Shown: one piece after another, positions 29,943 to 40,628 of the stretch
Numbering within the stretch: position 1 is the stretch's first letter
Layout of the letters: every line of letters starts with the position of its first letter
Assembly: GCA_947243795.1 (NCBI GenBank)
Contig: OX365931.1
Coordinates: 434,001-498,000 of the forward strand
Reading direction: 5' to 3'
Length of the DNA: 64,000 bases
From: Saccharomyces uvarum
Lineage: Eukaryota > Ascomycota > Saccharomycetes > Saccharomycetales > Saccharomycetaceae
Notes under the pieces: generated by a model
The model's input: the letters and a program-made list of their open reading frames with translations, nothing else
Databases searched by the model: none
Told to the model about the DNA's origin: nothing
Program-made: the position numbers and the translations under genes

Positions 29943-31511
29943 ATGAATACAACAGTACCAGAATATAGTACTTTAACCAAGGAATTACCAAGATCTCTCG
30001 AAAGAAAACGTCCCAATGTTGTAGACGCATTTTTCCGCACATACGGCGCTAAACCTGATTTTATTGCTAGGTCCCCCGGCAGAGTCAACCTAATTGGCGA
30101 ACATATAGATTATTGCGATTTCTCAGTGTTGCCATTAGCCATTGATGTTGACATGCTTTGTGCAGTTAAGGTCTTGGAAGAAAAGAATCCATCCATCACC
30201 CTGACGAACGCGGACCCCAAATTTGCTCAACGGAAATTTGATTTACCCTTAGATGGCTCTTATATGTCCATTGATCCATCTGTGTCAGACTGGTCAAATT
30301 ACTTTAAGTGTGGGTTGCATGTAGCACATTCTTACTTGAAAGAAATTGCTCCTGAAAAGTTCAATGGCACGCCCTTAAGTGGTGCACAGATCTTTTGTCA
30401 AAGTGATGTTCCCACCGGTGGTGGTCTGTCATCTTCAGCTGCATTTACTTGTGCGGTGGCATTGGCCACCATCAGAGCCAATATGGGAGTAAATTTCCAT
30501 GTCTCTAAAAGAGATTTGACCCGTATCACGGTGGTTGCTGAACATTATATTGGTGTTAACAATGGCGGTATGGACCAGGCGGCGTCCGTTTATGGTGAAG
30601 AAGACCATGCGTTGTATGTTGAGTTTAAACCACAACTAAAGGCTACACCATTCAAGTTTCCTCAATTACAAAATCACGAAATCAGTTTTGTCATCGCCAA
30701 TACGCTTGTAGAATCCAATAAATTCGAAACTGCACCCACCAATTATAATTTAAGAGTGATAGAGGTGACCATCACGGCCAGTGCGTTGGCGACTAGGTAT
30801 GGTGTTGCTTTGCCATCTCACAAGGAGAATTCAAATTTAGAGAGGGGCAACCTAAGAGACTTTATGGACGCCTACTATGCCCGGTACCAAAACCAAGCCC
30901 CACCGTGGAATGGCGATATGGAAACCGGAATTGAACGTTTGAACAAGATGTTGGAGTTGGTCGAAGAATCGCTCTCTGGCAAACAAGAAGGGTTCACCAT
31001 GGATGATGCCGCCGAAGCGTTAAACTGTTCCCGTGAGGAGTTCACAAGAGACTACTTGACGATTTTCCCCCTCCGGTTTCAAGTTTTGAAATTGTATCAA
31101 AGAGCCAAACACGTTTACTCCGAGTCTCTGAGAGTATTAAGGGCGTTGAAGATAATGACAAGTGCGAGGTTCCAAACAGACGAAGATTTCTTTACACAGT
31201 TTGGCCAATTGATGAACGAGTCTCAGGCTTCGTGCGACAAGCTCTACGAATGCTCGTGCGCGGAAACCAACCAAATTTGCTCCATTGCCCTTGCCAACGG
31301 CTCCTATGGTTCTCGTTTGACTGGTGCTGGTTGGGGCGGCTGCACCGTCCACCTCATTCCTGGTGGTGCCAACGGTAACGTGGAACAGGTGAGAAAAGCG
31401 CTAATCGATAAATTCTACAGGGTCAGATACCCGAATATCACCATGAAAGAATTAGAAGACGCCATCATTGTTTCCAAGCCAGCCTTGGGCAGTAGTTTGT
31501 ATGAACTATGA
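29943..31511 (+). CDS. GAL3: Galactose sensor Gal3, GHMP-kinase fold, kinase motif intact
   Basis: Gal3 binds galactose and ATP and relieves Gal80 inhibition of Gal4. Identity as GAL3 rather than GAL1 rests on position between TRP1 and SNQ2. It has 522 residues. The galactokinase signature is [12 protein letters not shown] at 46-57. The GHMP ATP-binding motif at 157-168 reads [13 protein letters not shown]. cerevisiae Gal3 lacks a Ser-Ala pair in this motif (GGGLSSAF) and is catalytically dead, while Gal1 has it. Restoring Ser-Ala to ScGal3 is known to give galactokinase activity. This orthologue has the pair (about S165-A166), so it may be a bifunctional sensor and kinase. A Gal4 site lies upstream. 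Confidence 0.96.
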   Translation: MNTTVPEYSTLTKELPRSLERKRPNVVDAFFRTYGAKPDFIARSPGRVNLIGEHIDYCDFSVLPLAIDVDMLCAVKVLEEKNPSITLTNADPKFAQRKFDLPLDGSYMSIDPSVSDWSNYFKCGLHVAHSYLKEIAPEKFNGTPLSGAQIFCQSDVPTGGGLSSSAAFTCAVALATIRANMGVNFHVSKRDLTRITVVAEHYIGVNNGGMDQAASVYGEEDHALYVEFKPQLKATPFKFPQLQNHEISFVIANTLVESNKFETAPTNYNLRVIEVTITASALATRYGVALPSHKENSNLERGNLRDFMDAYYARYQNQAPPWNGDMETGIERLNKMLELVEESLSGKQEGFTMDDAAEALNCSREEFTRDYLTIFPLRFQVLKLYQRAKHVYSESLRVLRALKIMTSARFQTDEDFFTQFGQLMNESQASCDKLYECSCAETNQICSIALANGSYGSRLTGAGWGGCTVHLIPGGANGNVEQVRKALIDKFYRVRYPNITMKELEDAIIVSKPALGSSLYEL

Positions 31512-31898
31512 TGCTACAAACTTCCTCCCATCCTTGCCATGGGCCAAGGCATGGTTGCCACTGATATATCATTTCCTGATAAAACAAAAGGAAGAAAATG
31601 AAGAAGTAATCTTTTGCATACCCTACCATACTGTATATAAAAGTAAACATATAAACAAAGCCAAAATGGGCGCTACTGCATTATGACGTGCGATTTATCA
31701 AAAATACCCATCGCCTGCACCTAGCGCGGCCAAGGCCTTATCATGCGTAGGGGCTATGTAACCACAGTAACAGCTGATGTGCTCAACCAAAAGAGGCCGC
31801 TATCCGCTTCGGATCACAAAACGCGCGCACAGCCAAGCAAAAATAACTGTGATGAAGATTGGCTCGCGTCGGAGTCTCTGATCATGACACATCTAATA

Positions 31899-31906
31899 TC
31901 CGCACA
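31899..31906 (+). promoter_or_regulatory. PDRE-like element, module A
   Basis: TCCGCACA resembles the Pdr1/Pdr3 element (TCCGCGGA and variants). A better core, CCGCGGAA (7 of 8 on the minus strand), lies at 31936-31943. They are over 1.1 kb from SNQ2. Confidence 0.4.
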
Positions 31907-32035
31907 AACCCGCCGTTCCGCGTACCGGAAGAGTGCCGCGGAAAGATCATCGCATTCCGCATCCTTTCCGGTCAGACCCGCTTCTTCTACCTTATTCCTT
32001 CGCTAGCCGCCCTGTTGGATCCACCTTTTTTTGCT

Positions 32036-32376
32036 TTACCATATATAATAAAAAGTGTGAACATATCTCGTTTTGTTTTCATAAAGACGTTCACTAAATC
32101 AAACAATACATTTATAATATCTACAACATGATACATCTATCTTGCTTTTCACTTCTTATTTTGCTGAAATTGTATCTATAATAAAAAACCAATTTTTTGA
32201 AGCGATTGGAAGGCTCGAGTTGCTAAAGGAAACGGAAGTTCAAGTCATTATAGGCTGGTATCTATACGATGCTTTTCAGTATAGCTTCCGAGATTTATAG
32301 TACATATTTAGAGTTTTCCCCTTTGTTTCGCATATATTACCTGTTCCATATGCTTAGCAAAACAGAGTAAATTATC
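32036..32376 (+). repeat. 341-bp direct repeat R, copy 1 (upstream of SNQ2)
   Basis: It aligns without gaps to 37657-37997 with three mismatches in 341 bp (about 99 percent identity) in the same orientation, 5,621 bp apart. It does not start TG and end CA and matches no yeast LTR that I know. Inside are a TATA-like CATATATAATAAAA, about 90 bp of leader-like sequence and a 17-codon hydrophobic ORF from 32128 (MIHLSCFSLLILLKLYL). Confidence 0.97.
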
Positions 32377-32445
32377 ACTTCTTATTTTGCTGTAATTGTA
32401 TCTATTGTAAACACCAATATTTTTGAGACAATTGGAAAGCTCGAG
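32376..32445 (+). repeat. Old partial copy of repeat R
   Basis: These 70 bp align without a length change to 32150-32219 inside R, at about 80 percent identity by eye (CACTTCTTATTTTGCTG to GCTCGAG). It directly abuts copy 1. It shows that the R sequence was already duplicated here before the recent event. Confidence 0.85.
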
Positions 32446-32497
32446 CTAAAACTACCCGCCTCGGACATTCAATATTCGAATCATGACACAACTAATA

Positions 32498-32505
32498 TCC
32501 GCGCA
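32498..32505 (+). promoter_or_regulatory. PDRE-like element, module A'
   Basis: TCCGCGCA fits the known degenerate Pdr1/Pdr3 response element, and GCGCGGAA follows a few bases later on the opposite strand. It lies about 590 bp before SNQ2, a known Pdr1/Pdr3 target. Confidence 0.55.
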
Positions 32506-33089
32506 AACGCGCGGAATTACCATCCCGACTATTTCCGTATAAACCCGCTTCTTCTACCTTTTTCCTTCACCCGCTGCGGCCCCCGCAGGACCACATTTTG
32601 GTATTGTTAACTGGCGATGGAAAGTATAAAAGATGTAAATACGCACGGGTACCTACTCCTCATGGCCATCGCTCAATCCTCTCGAATGTTTGGAAGTCTC
32701 TATAAAAACCACTTAAGAAACTAATTGTGTACATTTTTCTACGCCTTTGTACTATTTAGTTTTCAAGTCGAAGAGAAATTGTTCAGTTTGATAAACATAG
32801 CTCCTTGCAAAGTTGAAAGACTACTTTAAATTTTCGCCTTTACTCTCTAAAAGTGAAATTACTGTTTCCGGTATTAAGAGTTTTTTTTCTTTTTCCATCG
32901 ATTAAAGTTCAAGTTCCTCCCCCTAAATAAAAGAATCAGTATAGCGGGGTCATATACGCAGAAACACCAAAAACACCAAAAAACAAGCCGATAATAACTG
33001 TTCTAATAATAATAGAAGCAGCAAAAAAAACAATCTGTGTCAATCAAAAAATAATAAATAATAACTAATACGTCACTTAAAAGCATTCG

Positions 33090-36000
33090 ATGACCAGTAT
33101 AAAAAACGCACATGACGGCTCGAGAGATAGCCCCGTCACGAGAAGCTCAAGTGCCTCATATGCAGCTTCAGAAGTGTCATTTTCCGGCACTGCCGACGGT
33201 AAAGATGAGCAGAATGATACCCTGGCACATAGACACTCCAAAACGCTTATAGGACGTGCAGGGGACAACATGAGCCAGCTCAGCGCTTCCGTGTCCAATA
33301 TGTCACCAGATGTCATCTCCAAAGTGGAATCTCTGGCAGATGCTCTATCTCGTCATACAACAAGGAGCGGTGCCTTTAACATGGATTCAGGCGATGGATT
33401 CGACGCGCAGGCCATCTTTGAAAGCTTCGTCAGACACGCAGATGAACAAGGTATCCATATTCGTAAATCCGGTGTCACCATAGAGAATGTGGGGGCCCAA
33501 GGTTCCGATGAAAGCGCCCTGGAGGGCGCTACCTTCGGTAACATACTGTGTCTACCATTAACCATCTTCAAAGGTATCAAAGCCAAGAAACATAAAAAAA
33601 TGAGAGACATTATACAGAACATTAATGCATTAGCAGAAGCGGGTGAGATGATCTTGGTACTTGGTAGACCAGGTGCCGGCTGCTCTTCCTTTTTGAAGGT
33701 TACTGCCGGTGAAATTGACCAATTTGCTGGTGGCGTCACTGGCGATGTAGCATATGACGGCATCCCACAGGAGGAGATGATGAAGAGATATAAAGCAGAT
33801 GTTATTTACAACGGTGAATTAGACGTTCATTTCCCCTACCTGACGGTCAAACAAACCTTAGATTTCGCCATAGCGTGCAAAACGCCCGCAATAAGAGTCA
33901 ATAACATTTCTAAACAGGAATATGTTGAAAATAGAAGAGACCTGTTTGCTACAATTTTTGGTCTAAGACATACTTACGGTACCAAGGTTGGTAACGATTT
34001 TGTTAGAGGTGTATCCGGTGGTGAACGTAAGCGTGTTTCTATTGCAGAAGCGTTAGCTGCTAAGGGTTCTATCTACTGTTGGGATAATGCTACGAGAGGT
34101 CTAGATGCTTCCACAGCTTTAGAATACGCAAAAGCAATTCGTATCATGACGAACCTGTTGAAGTCCACCGCATTTGTCACGATTTATCAAGCGAGTGAAA
34201 AAATTTACGAAACTTTTGATAAGGTCACGGTCCTTTATTCCGGTAGGCAAATTTACTATGGTCCAATTCATGAAGCAAAGCCATACTTCGCAAAAATGGG
34301 TTACCTATGTCCCCCAAGGCAAGCAACTGCTGAATTTCTAACTGCATTAACAGATCCAAATGGGTTCCATAAAATCAAGCCAGGTTACGAAAACAGAGTT
34401 CCAAGAACTGCAAAAGAATTTGAAACCTATTGGTTAAATTCTCCGGAATTTGTTCAATTGAAAAACGATATTGTTGCTTACAAAGCAAGAGTTAATACAG
34501 AGAAGACAAAAGAAATTTACGATGTATCAATGGCTCAAGAGAAATCCAAATACACAAGAAATAAATCATACTACACCGTTTCATACTGGGAACAAGTTAG
34601 GCTTTGTACGCAACGTGGATTCCAGATAATTTATGGTAACAAGAGTTACACAGTCATCAATGTTTGCTCCGCCATTATTCAATCTTTTATTACTGGTTCG
34701 CTATATTATAATACCCCTTCATCTACTTCAGGTGCATTTTCAAGAGGTGGTGTTTTGTATTTCGCCCTATTGTACTACTCTTTGATGGGGTTGGCAAATA
34801 TCTCTTTTGATCATAGACCAATTTTACAAAAGCACAAAGGCTATTCTCTATACCATCCTTCAGCCGAGGCCATCGGTTCCACTCTATCAGCTTTCCCCTT
34901 CAGAATGATTGGTTTAACATGTTTCTTTATCATTTTATTCTTCTTATCTGGATTACATAGAACAGCAGGTTCCTTTTTCACTATCTATCTGTTCCTAGTC
35001 ATGTGTTCAGAAGCAATCAATGGTTTATTTGAAATGGTTTCCTCCATGTGTGACACTCTTTCTCAAGCAAACTCTATCGCAGGTATTTTGATGATGTCCA
35101 TCTCCATGTATTCTACATATATGATTCAATTACCTTCGATGCACCCATGGTTCAAATGGATCTCTTACGTCCTACCCATCAGATATGCTTTTGAATCTAT
35201 GTTGAACGCCGAATTTCATGGTAGACACATGGATTGTGCCAACAGTTTAGTACCTAGTGGAGGAGATTATAATAATTTATCTGATGACTACAAAGTTTGT
35301 GCTTTCGTTGGTTCAAAGCCCGGCCAGTCCTATGTGCTTGGTGATGATTACTTAGACAATCAATTCCAGTACGTTTACAAACATACTTGGAGAAACTTCG
35401 GTATCATGTGTTGCTTTTTGATAGGTTACATTGTTTTAAAAGCCGTTTTTACAGAGTACAAGAGACCTGTAAAGGGCGGTGGTGACGCTCTTATATTTAA
35501 GAAAGGATCAAGGAAATTCATCGCGCCCGCAGACGAGGAATCGCCTGATAATATCAATGATCTGGACGCAAAGGAGCAGTTCTCCAGTGAGAGTAGTGGT
35601 GCCAACGACGATGTTTTTGAAGAATTGGAAGCCACGGGTGTTTTCATTTGGAAGGACGTTTGCTTTACGATTCCATATGAGGGTAGTACGAGAATGCTTT
35701 TGGACAATGTTTCAGGGTACTGTATTCCAGGTACTATGACTGCCTTGATGGGTGAATCAGGTGCTGGCAAGACAACCTTGTTGAACACTCTTGCTCAAAG
35801 AAATGTTGGTGTAATTACCGGTGATATGCTTATCAATGGCCGTCCCATTGATGCTAGTTTTGAAAGACGTACAGGTTATGTCCAACAACAAGATATTCAC
35901 ATTGCAGAAATGACTGTTAGAGAATCATTACAGTTTTCTGCTCGTATGCGTCGTCCACAAAATTTACCTGAGTCTGAAAAGATGGATTATGTGGAAAAGA

Positions 36001-37592
36001 TCATTAGAGTTTTGGAAATGGAGGATTATGCTGAGGCTCTTGTTGGTGAGGTGGGTTGTGGTTTGAATGTTGAACAGAGAAAAAAGCTGTCTATTGGTGT
36101 TGAGTTAGTTGCTAAACCAGATTTGCTATTATTCCTTGATGAACCTACATCAGGTTTGGATTCTCAATCTTCATGGGCTATTATTCAACTATTGAGAAAA
36201 TTGTCAAAAGCAGGTCAATCCATTCTTTGTACCATCCATCAGCCATCGGCAACTTTGTTCGAAGAGTTTGACAGATTATTGCTTTTAAGAAAAGGTGGTC
36301 AAACTGTTTATTTCGGAGATATTGGTAAAAATTCTGCTACTCTTCTAGAATATTTTGAACGCAATGGAGCTAGAAAATGTGATTCTAGTGAAAATCCTGC
36401 TGAGTATATTTTAGAAGCTATCGGTGCTGGTGCTACCGCATCAGTCAAGGCAAATTGGCATGAAACATGGCTAAACTCTTCTGAATGTAAACAAACAAAA
36501 GAGAAAGTGCAGGAATTAATCGATGATTTATCAAAACAAGAAGATAACTCAGATATTGGAGGCGAACCTTCTAAATACGCTACCTCTTATGCTTATCAGT
36601 TCAAATATGTTTTGATCAGAACATCTACCTCATTCTGGAGAAGCTTGAACTATATTATGTCAAAGATGATGCTAATGTTGGTCGGTGGTTTGTATATTGG
36701 TTTCACTTTTTACGATGTTGGTAAGAGTTATGTGGGTTTACAAAATGCAATGTTTGCAGCATTTATTTCCATTATTTTGTCTGCACCTGCAATGAATCAA
36801 ATTCAAGGTCGTGCAATCGCGTCCAGAGAACTTTTTGAAGTCAGAGAATCTCAATCTAATATGTTCCACTGGTCCCTAGTGCTAATTACTCAGTACTTGA
36901 GTGAACTTCCATACCATTTGGTTTTCTCGACTATTTTCTTTGTCTCTTCATATTTCCCATTAAGAATCTTCTTTGAAGCTTCTAGGTCCGCAGTATACTT
37001 TTTGAACTACTGTATTATGTTCCAGTTGTACTACGTCGGGCTCGGTTTGCTAGTCTTATACATGTCACCAAATCTACCATCCGCTAACGTTATCTTAGGT
37101 TTATGTTTATCGTTTATGCTTTCATTTTGTGGTGTTACACAACCTGTTTCATTGATGCCCGGTTTCTGGACTTTTATGTGGAAAGCATCTCCATACACCT
37201 ATTTTGTTCAAAACCTGGTCGGTATAATGCTGCACGAAAAACCAGTCGTATGCAAAAAGAAAGAACTGAACTACTTTAACCCACCAGATGGTTCAACGTG
37301 TGGAGAGTACATGAAATCATTTTTAGAAAAGTCTACTGGCTATATCAAAAATCCGGACGCGACCTCCGATTGTGCGTACTGTATTTATGAGGTAGGTGAT
37401 AACTATTTGACACACATCAGCTCTAAATATAGCTATTTGTGGAGGAACTTCGGGATATATTGGATTTACATCTTCTTCAATATAGTCGGTATGGTTTGCG
37501 TGTACTATCTCTTCCATGTGAGACAAAGTTCCTTCCTAAGCCCTAAGTTTATTCTAAAAAAGATAAAAAATATAAGAAAAAGCAAGCAATGA
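33090..37592 (+). CDS. SNQ2: PDR-type ABC multidrug exporter Snq2
   Basis: Snq2 is a plasma-membrane full-size ABCG/PDR transporter that exports 4-nitroquinoline oxide, triazines, metal-linked toxicants and other drugs using ATP. It has 1500 residues in the order NBD1-TMD1-NBD2-TMD2. NBD1 has the degenerate PDR Walker A GRPGAGCSS from 192 (Cys in place of Lys) with a good signature VSGGERKRVS. NBD2 has canonical Walker A GESGAGKTT from 888 (K894) but a degenerate signature LNVEQRKKLS. This asymmetry is normal for fungal PDR pumps. Walker B motifs are CWDNATRGLDAST and LLFLDEPTSGLDS. Near-identical 341-bp direct repeats flank the gene on both sides. Confidence 0.98.
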   Translation: MTSIKNAHDGSRDSPVTRSSSASYAASEVSFSGTADGKDEQNDTLAHRHSKTLIGRAGDNMSQLSASVSNMSPDVISKVESLADALSRHTTRSGAFNMDSGDGFDAQAIFESFVRHADEQGIHIRKSGVTIENVGAQGSDESALEGATFGNILCLPLTIFKGIKAKKHKKMRDIIQNINALAEAGEMILVLGRPGAGCSSFLKVTAGEIDQFAGGVTGDVAYDGIPQEEMMKRYKADVIYNGELDVHFPYLTVKQTLDFAIACKTPAIRVNNISKQEYVENRRDLFATIFGLRHTYGTKVGNDFVRGVSGGERKRVSIAEALAAKGSIYCWDNATRGLDASTALEYAKAIRIMTNLLKSTAFVTIYQASEKIYETFDKVTVLYSGRQIYYGPIHEAKPYFAKMGYLCPPRQATAEFLTALTDPNGFHKIKPGYENRVPRTAKEFETYWLNSPEFVQLKNDIVAYKARVNTEKTKEIYDVSMAQEKSKYTRNKSYYTVSYWEQVRLCTQRGFQIIYGNKSYTVINVCSAIIQSFITGSLYYNTPSSTSGAFSRGGVLYFALLYYSLMGLANISFDHRPILQKHKGYSLYHPSAEAIGSTLSAFPFRMIGLTCFFIILFFLSGLHRTAGSFFTIYLFLVMCSEAINGLFEMVSSMCDTLSQANSIAGILMMSISMYSTYMIQLPSMHPWFKWISYVLPIRYAFESMLNAEFHGRHMDCANSLVPSGGDYNNLSDDYKVCAFVGSKPGQSYVLGDDYLDNQFQYVYKHTWRNFGIMCCFLIGYIVLKAVFTEYKRPVKGGGDALIFKKGSRKFIAPADEESPDNINDLDAKEQFSSESSGANDDVFEELEATGVFIWKDVCFTIPYEGSTRMLLDNVSGYCIPGTMTALMGESGAGKTTLLNTLAQRNVGVITGDMLINGRPIDASFERRTGYVQQQDIHIAEMTVRESLQFSARMRRPQNLPESEKMDYVEKIIRVLEMEDYAEALVGEVGCGLNVEQRKKLSIGVELVAKPDLLLFLDEPTSGLDSQSSWAIIQLLRKLSKAGQSILCTIHQPSATLFEEFDRLLLLRKGGQTVYFGDIGKNSATLLEYFERNGARKCDSSENPAEYILEAIGAGATASVKANWHETWLNSSECKQTKEKVQELIDDLSKQEDNSDIGGEPSKYATSYAYQFKYVLIRTSTSFWRSLNYIMSKMMLMLVGGLYIGFTFYDVGKSYVGLQNAMFAAFISIILSAPAMNQIQGRAIASRELFEVRESQSNMFHWSLVLITQYLSELPYHLVFSTIFFVSSYFPLRIFFEASRSAVYFLNYCIMFQLYYVGLGLLVLYMSPNLPSANVILGLCLSFMLSFCGVTQPVSLMPGFWTFMWKASPYTYFVQNLVGIMLHEKPVVCKKKELNYFNPPDGSTCGEYMKSFLEKSTGYIKNPDATSDCAYCIYEVGDNYLTHISSKYSYLWRNFGIYWIYIFFNIVGMVCVYYLFHVRQSSFLSPKFILKKIKNIRKSKQ

Positions 37593-40025
<2,433 letters not shown>

Positions 40026-40628
40026 GCCTATTAGTACGTATGAATATTCTAGTTACTTCTATATATCGACAAATACTTTTAAACCATTGAAGTAGTACAC
40101 CATGAACTTGACATGACTTCCTCCATATTGTGCCCGCTGCCAAGATTGCAAGAAACTTACTTAGCCTTTAACCCTACCCACTGAGACAATAGCCATACGT
40201 ATCGCAGTAAGTAACCATGCAAGAAAGCGTGCCTGGAAAATGCTCGATGTAAACATAGGCATGCCCCTCCAAGAATGCTCCACATCCAATAGGCTACACA
40301 CAGGTGCTTATATGGTTTACTTTGGTTACCCCTCCACCCCCACTTTTTTCTCGCTTGACGCGGCTACCTTGCTCGGGTCAGTGTAGTCCGCTAATGTGAA
40401 CTGCAATGAAAATCATTGGCTCGGTCCAGAGGTTGCATATACATGTATATATACACTTATATATATAAATATATACATATATATGGGGTTTTAACAGGCT
40501 AGCTAGAATAATATAATATTGTCGTTGCTGATTTTTTTTCTGTAGAGCTTGTACTTGCTTCATTTTAGAGAATAGCTCGTATCTGCAGCCCGCTGCGTTT
40601 GGTATATAAAAATCAAACAATCTACGAG
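40026..40628. promoter_or_regulatory. RPL4-EDS1 intergenic region
   Basis: About 600 bp contain the EDS1 promoter. CCCCT (STRE-type) motifs lie at 40264-40268 and 40329-40333. An alternating TATA/CATATA stretch lies around 40436-40482. Confidence 0.5.

Larger units (their letters stand above)
31512..33089. promoter_or_regulatory. GAL3-SNQ2 intergenic region, repeated promoter modules
   Basis: About 1.6 kb are built from duplicated pieces. Module A begins near 31880 (ATCATGACACATCTAATATC) and a diverged copy A' begins near 32480. Between them lie the 341-bp repeat R (32036-32376), whose twin is downstream of SNQ2, and an old 70-bp partial copy of R (32376-32445). PDRE-like sites occur in both A and A'. 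A TATA-like TATAAAAG lies near 32627. Confidence 0.75.

Noticed and set aside
29943-31511. This gene as GAL1 instead of GAL3
   Set aside because: It has the Gal1-like kinase motif, but its place between TRP1 and SNQ2 is the GAL3 locus, and GAL1 sits in the GAL7-GAL10-GAL1 cluster elsewhere.
32036-32376. Repeat R as a solo LTR of a new Ty family
   Set aside because: It lacks TG...CA termini, matches no yeast LTR that I know and shows no target-site duplication at either copy.
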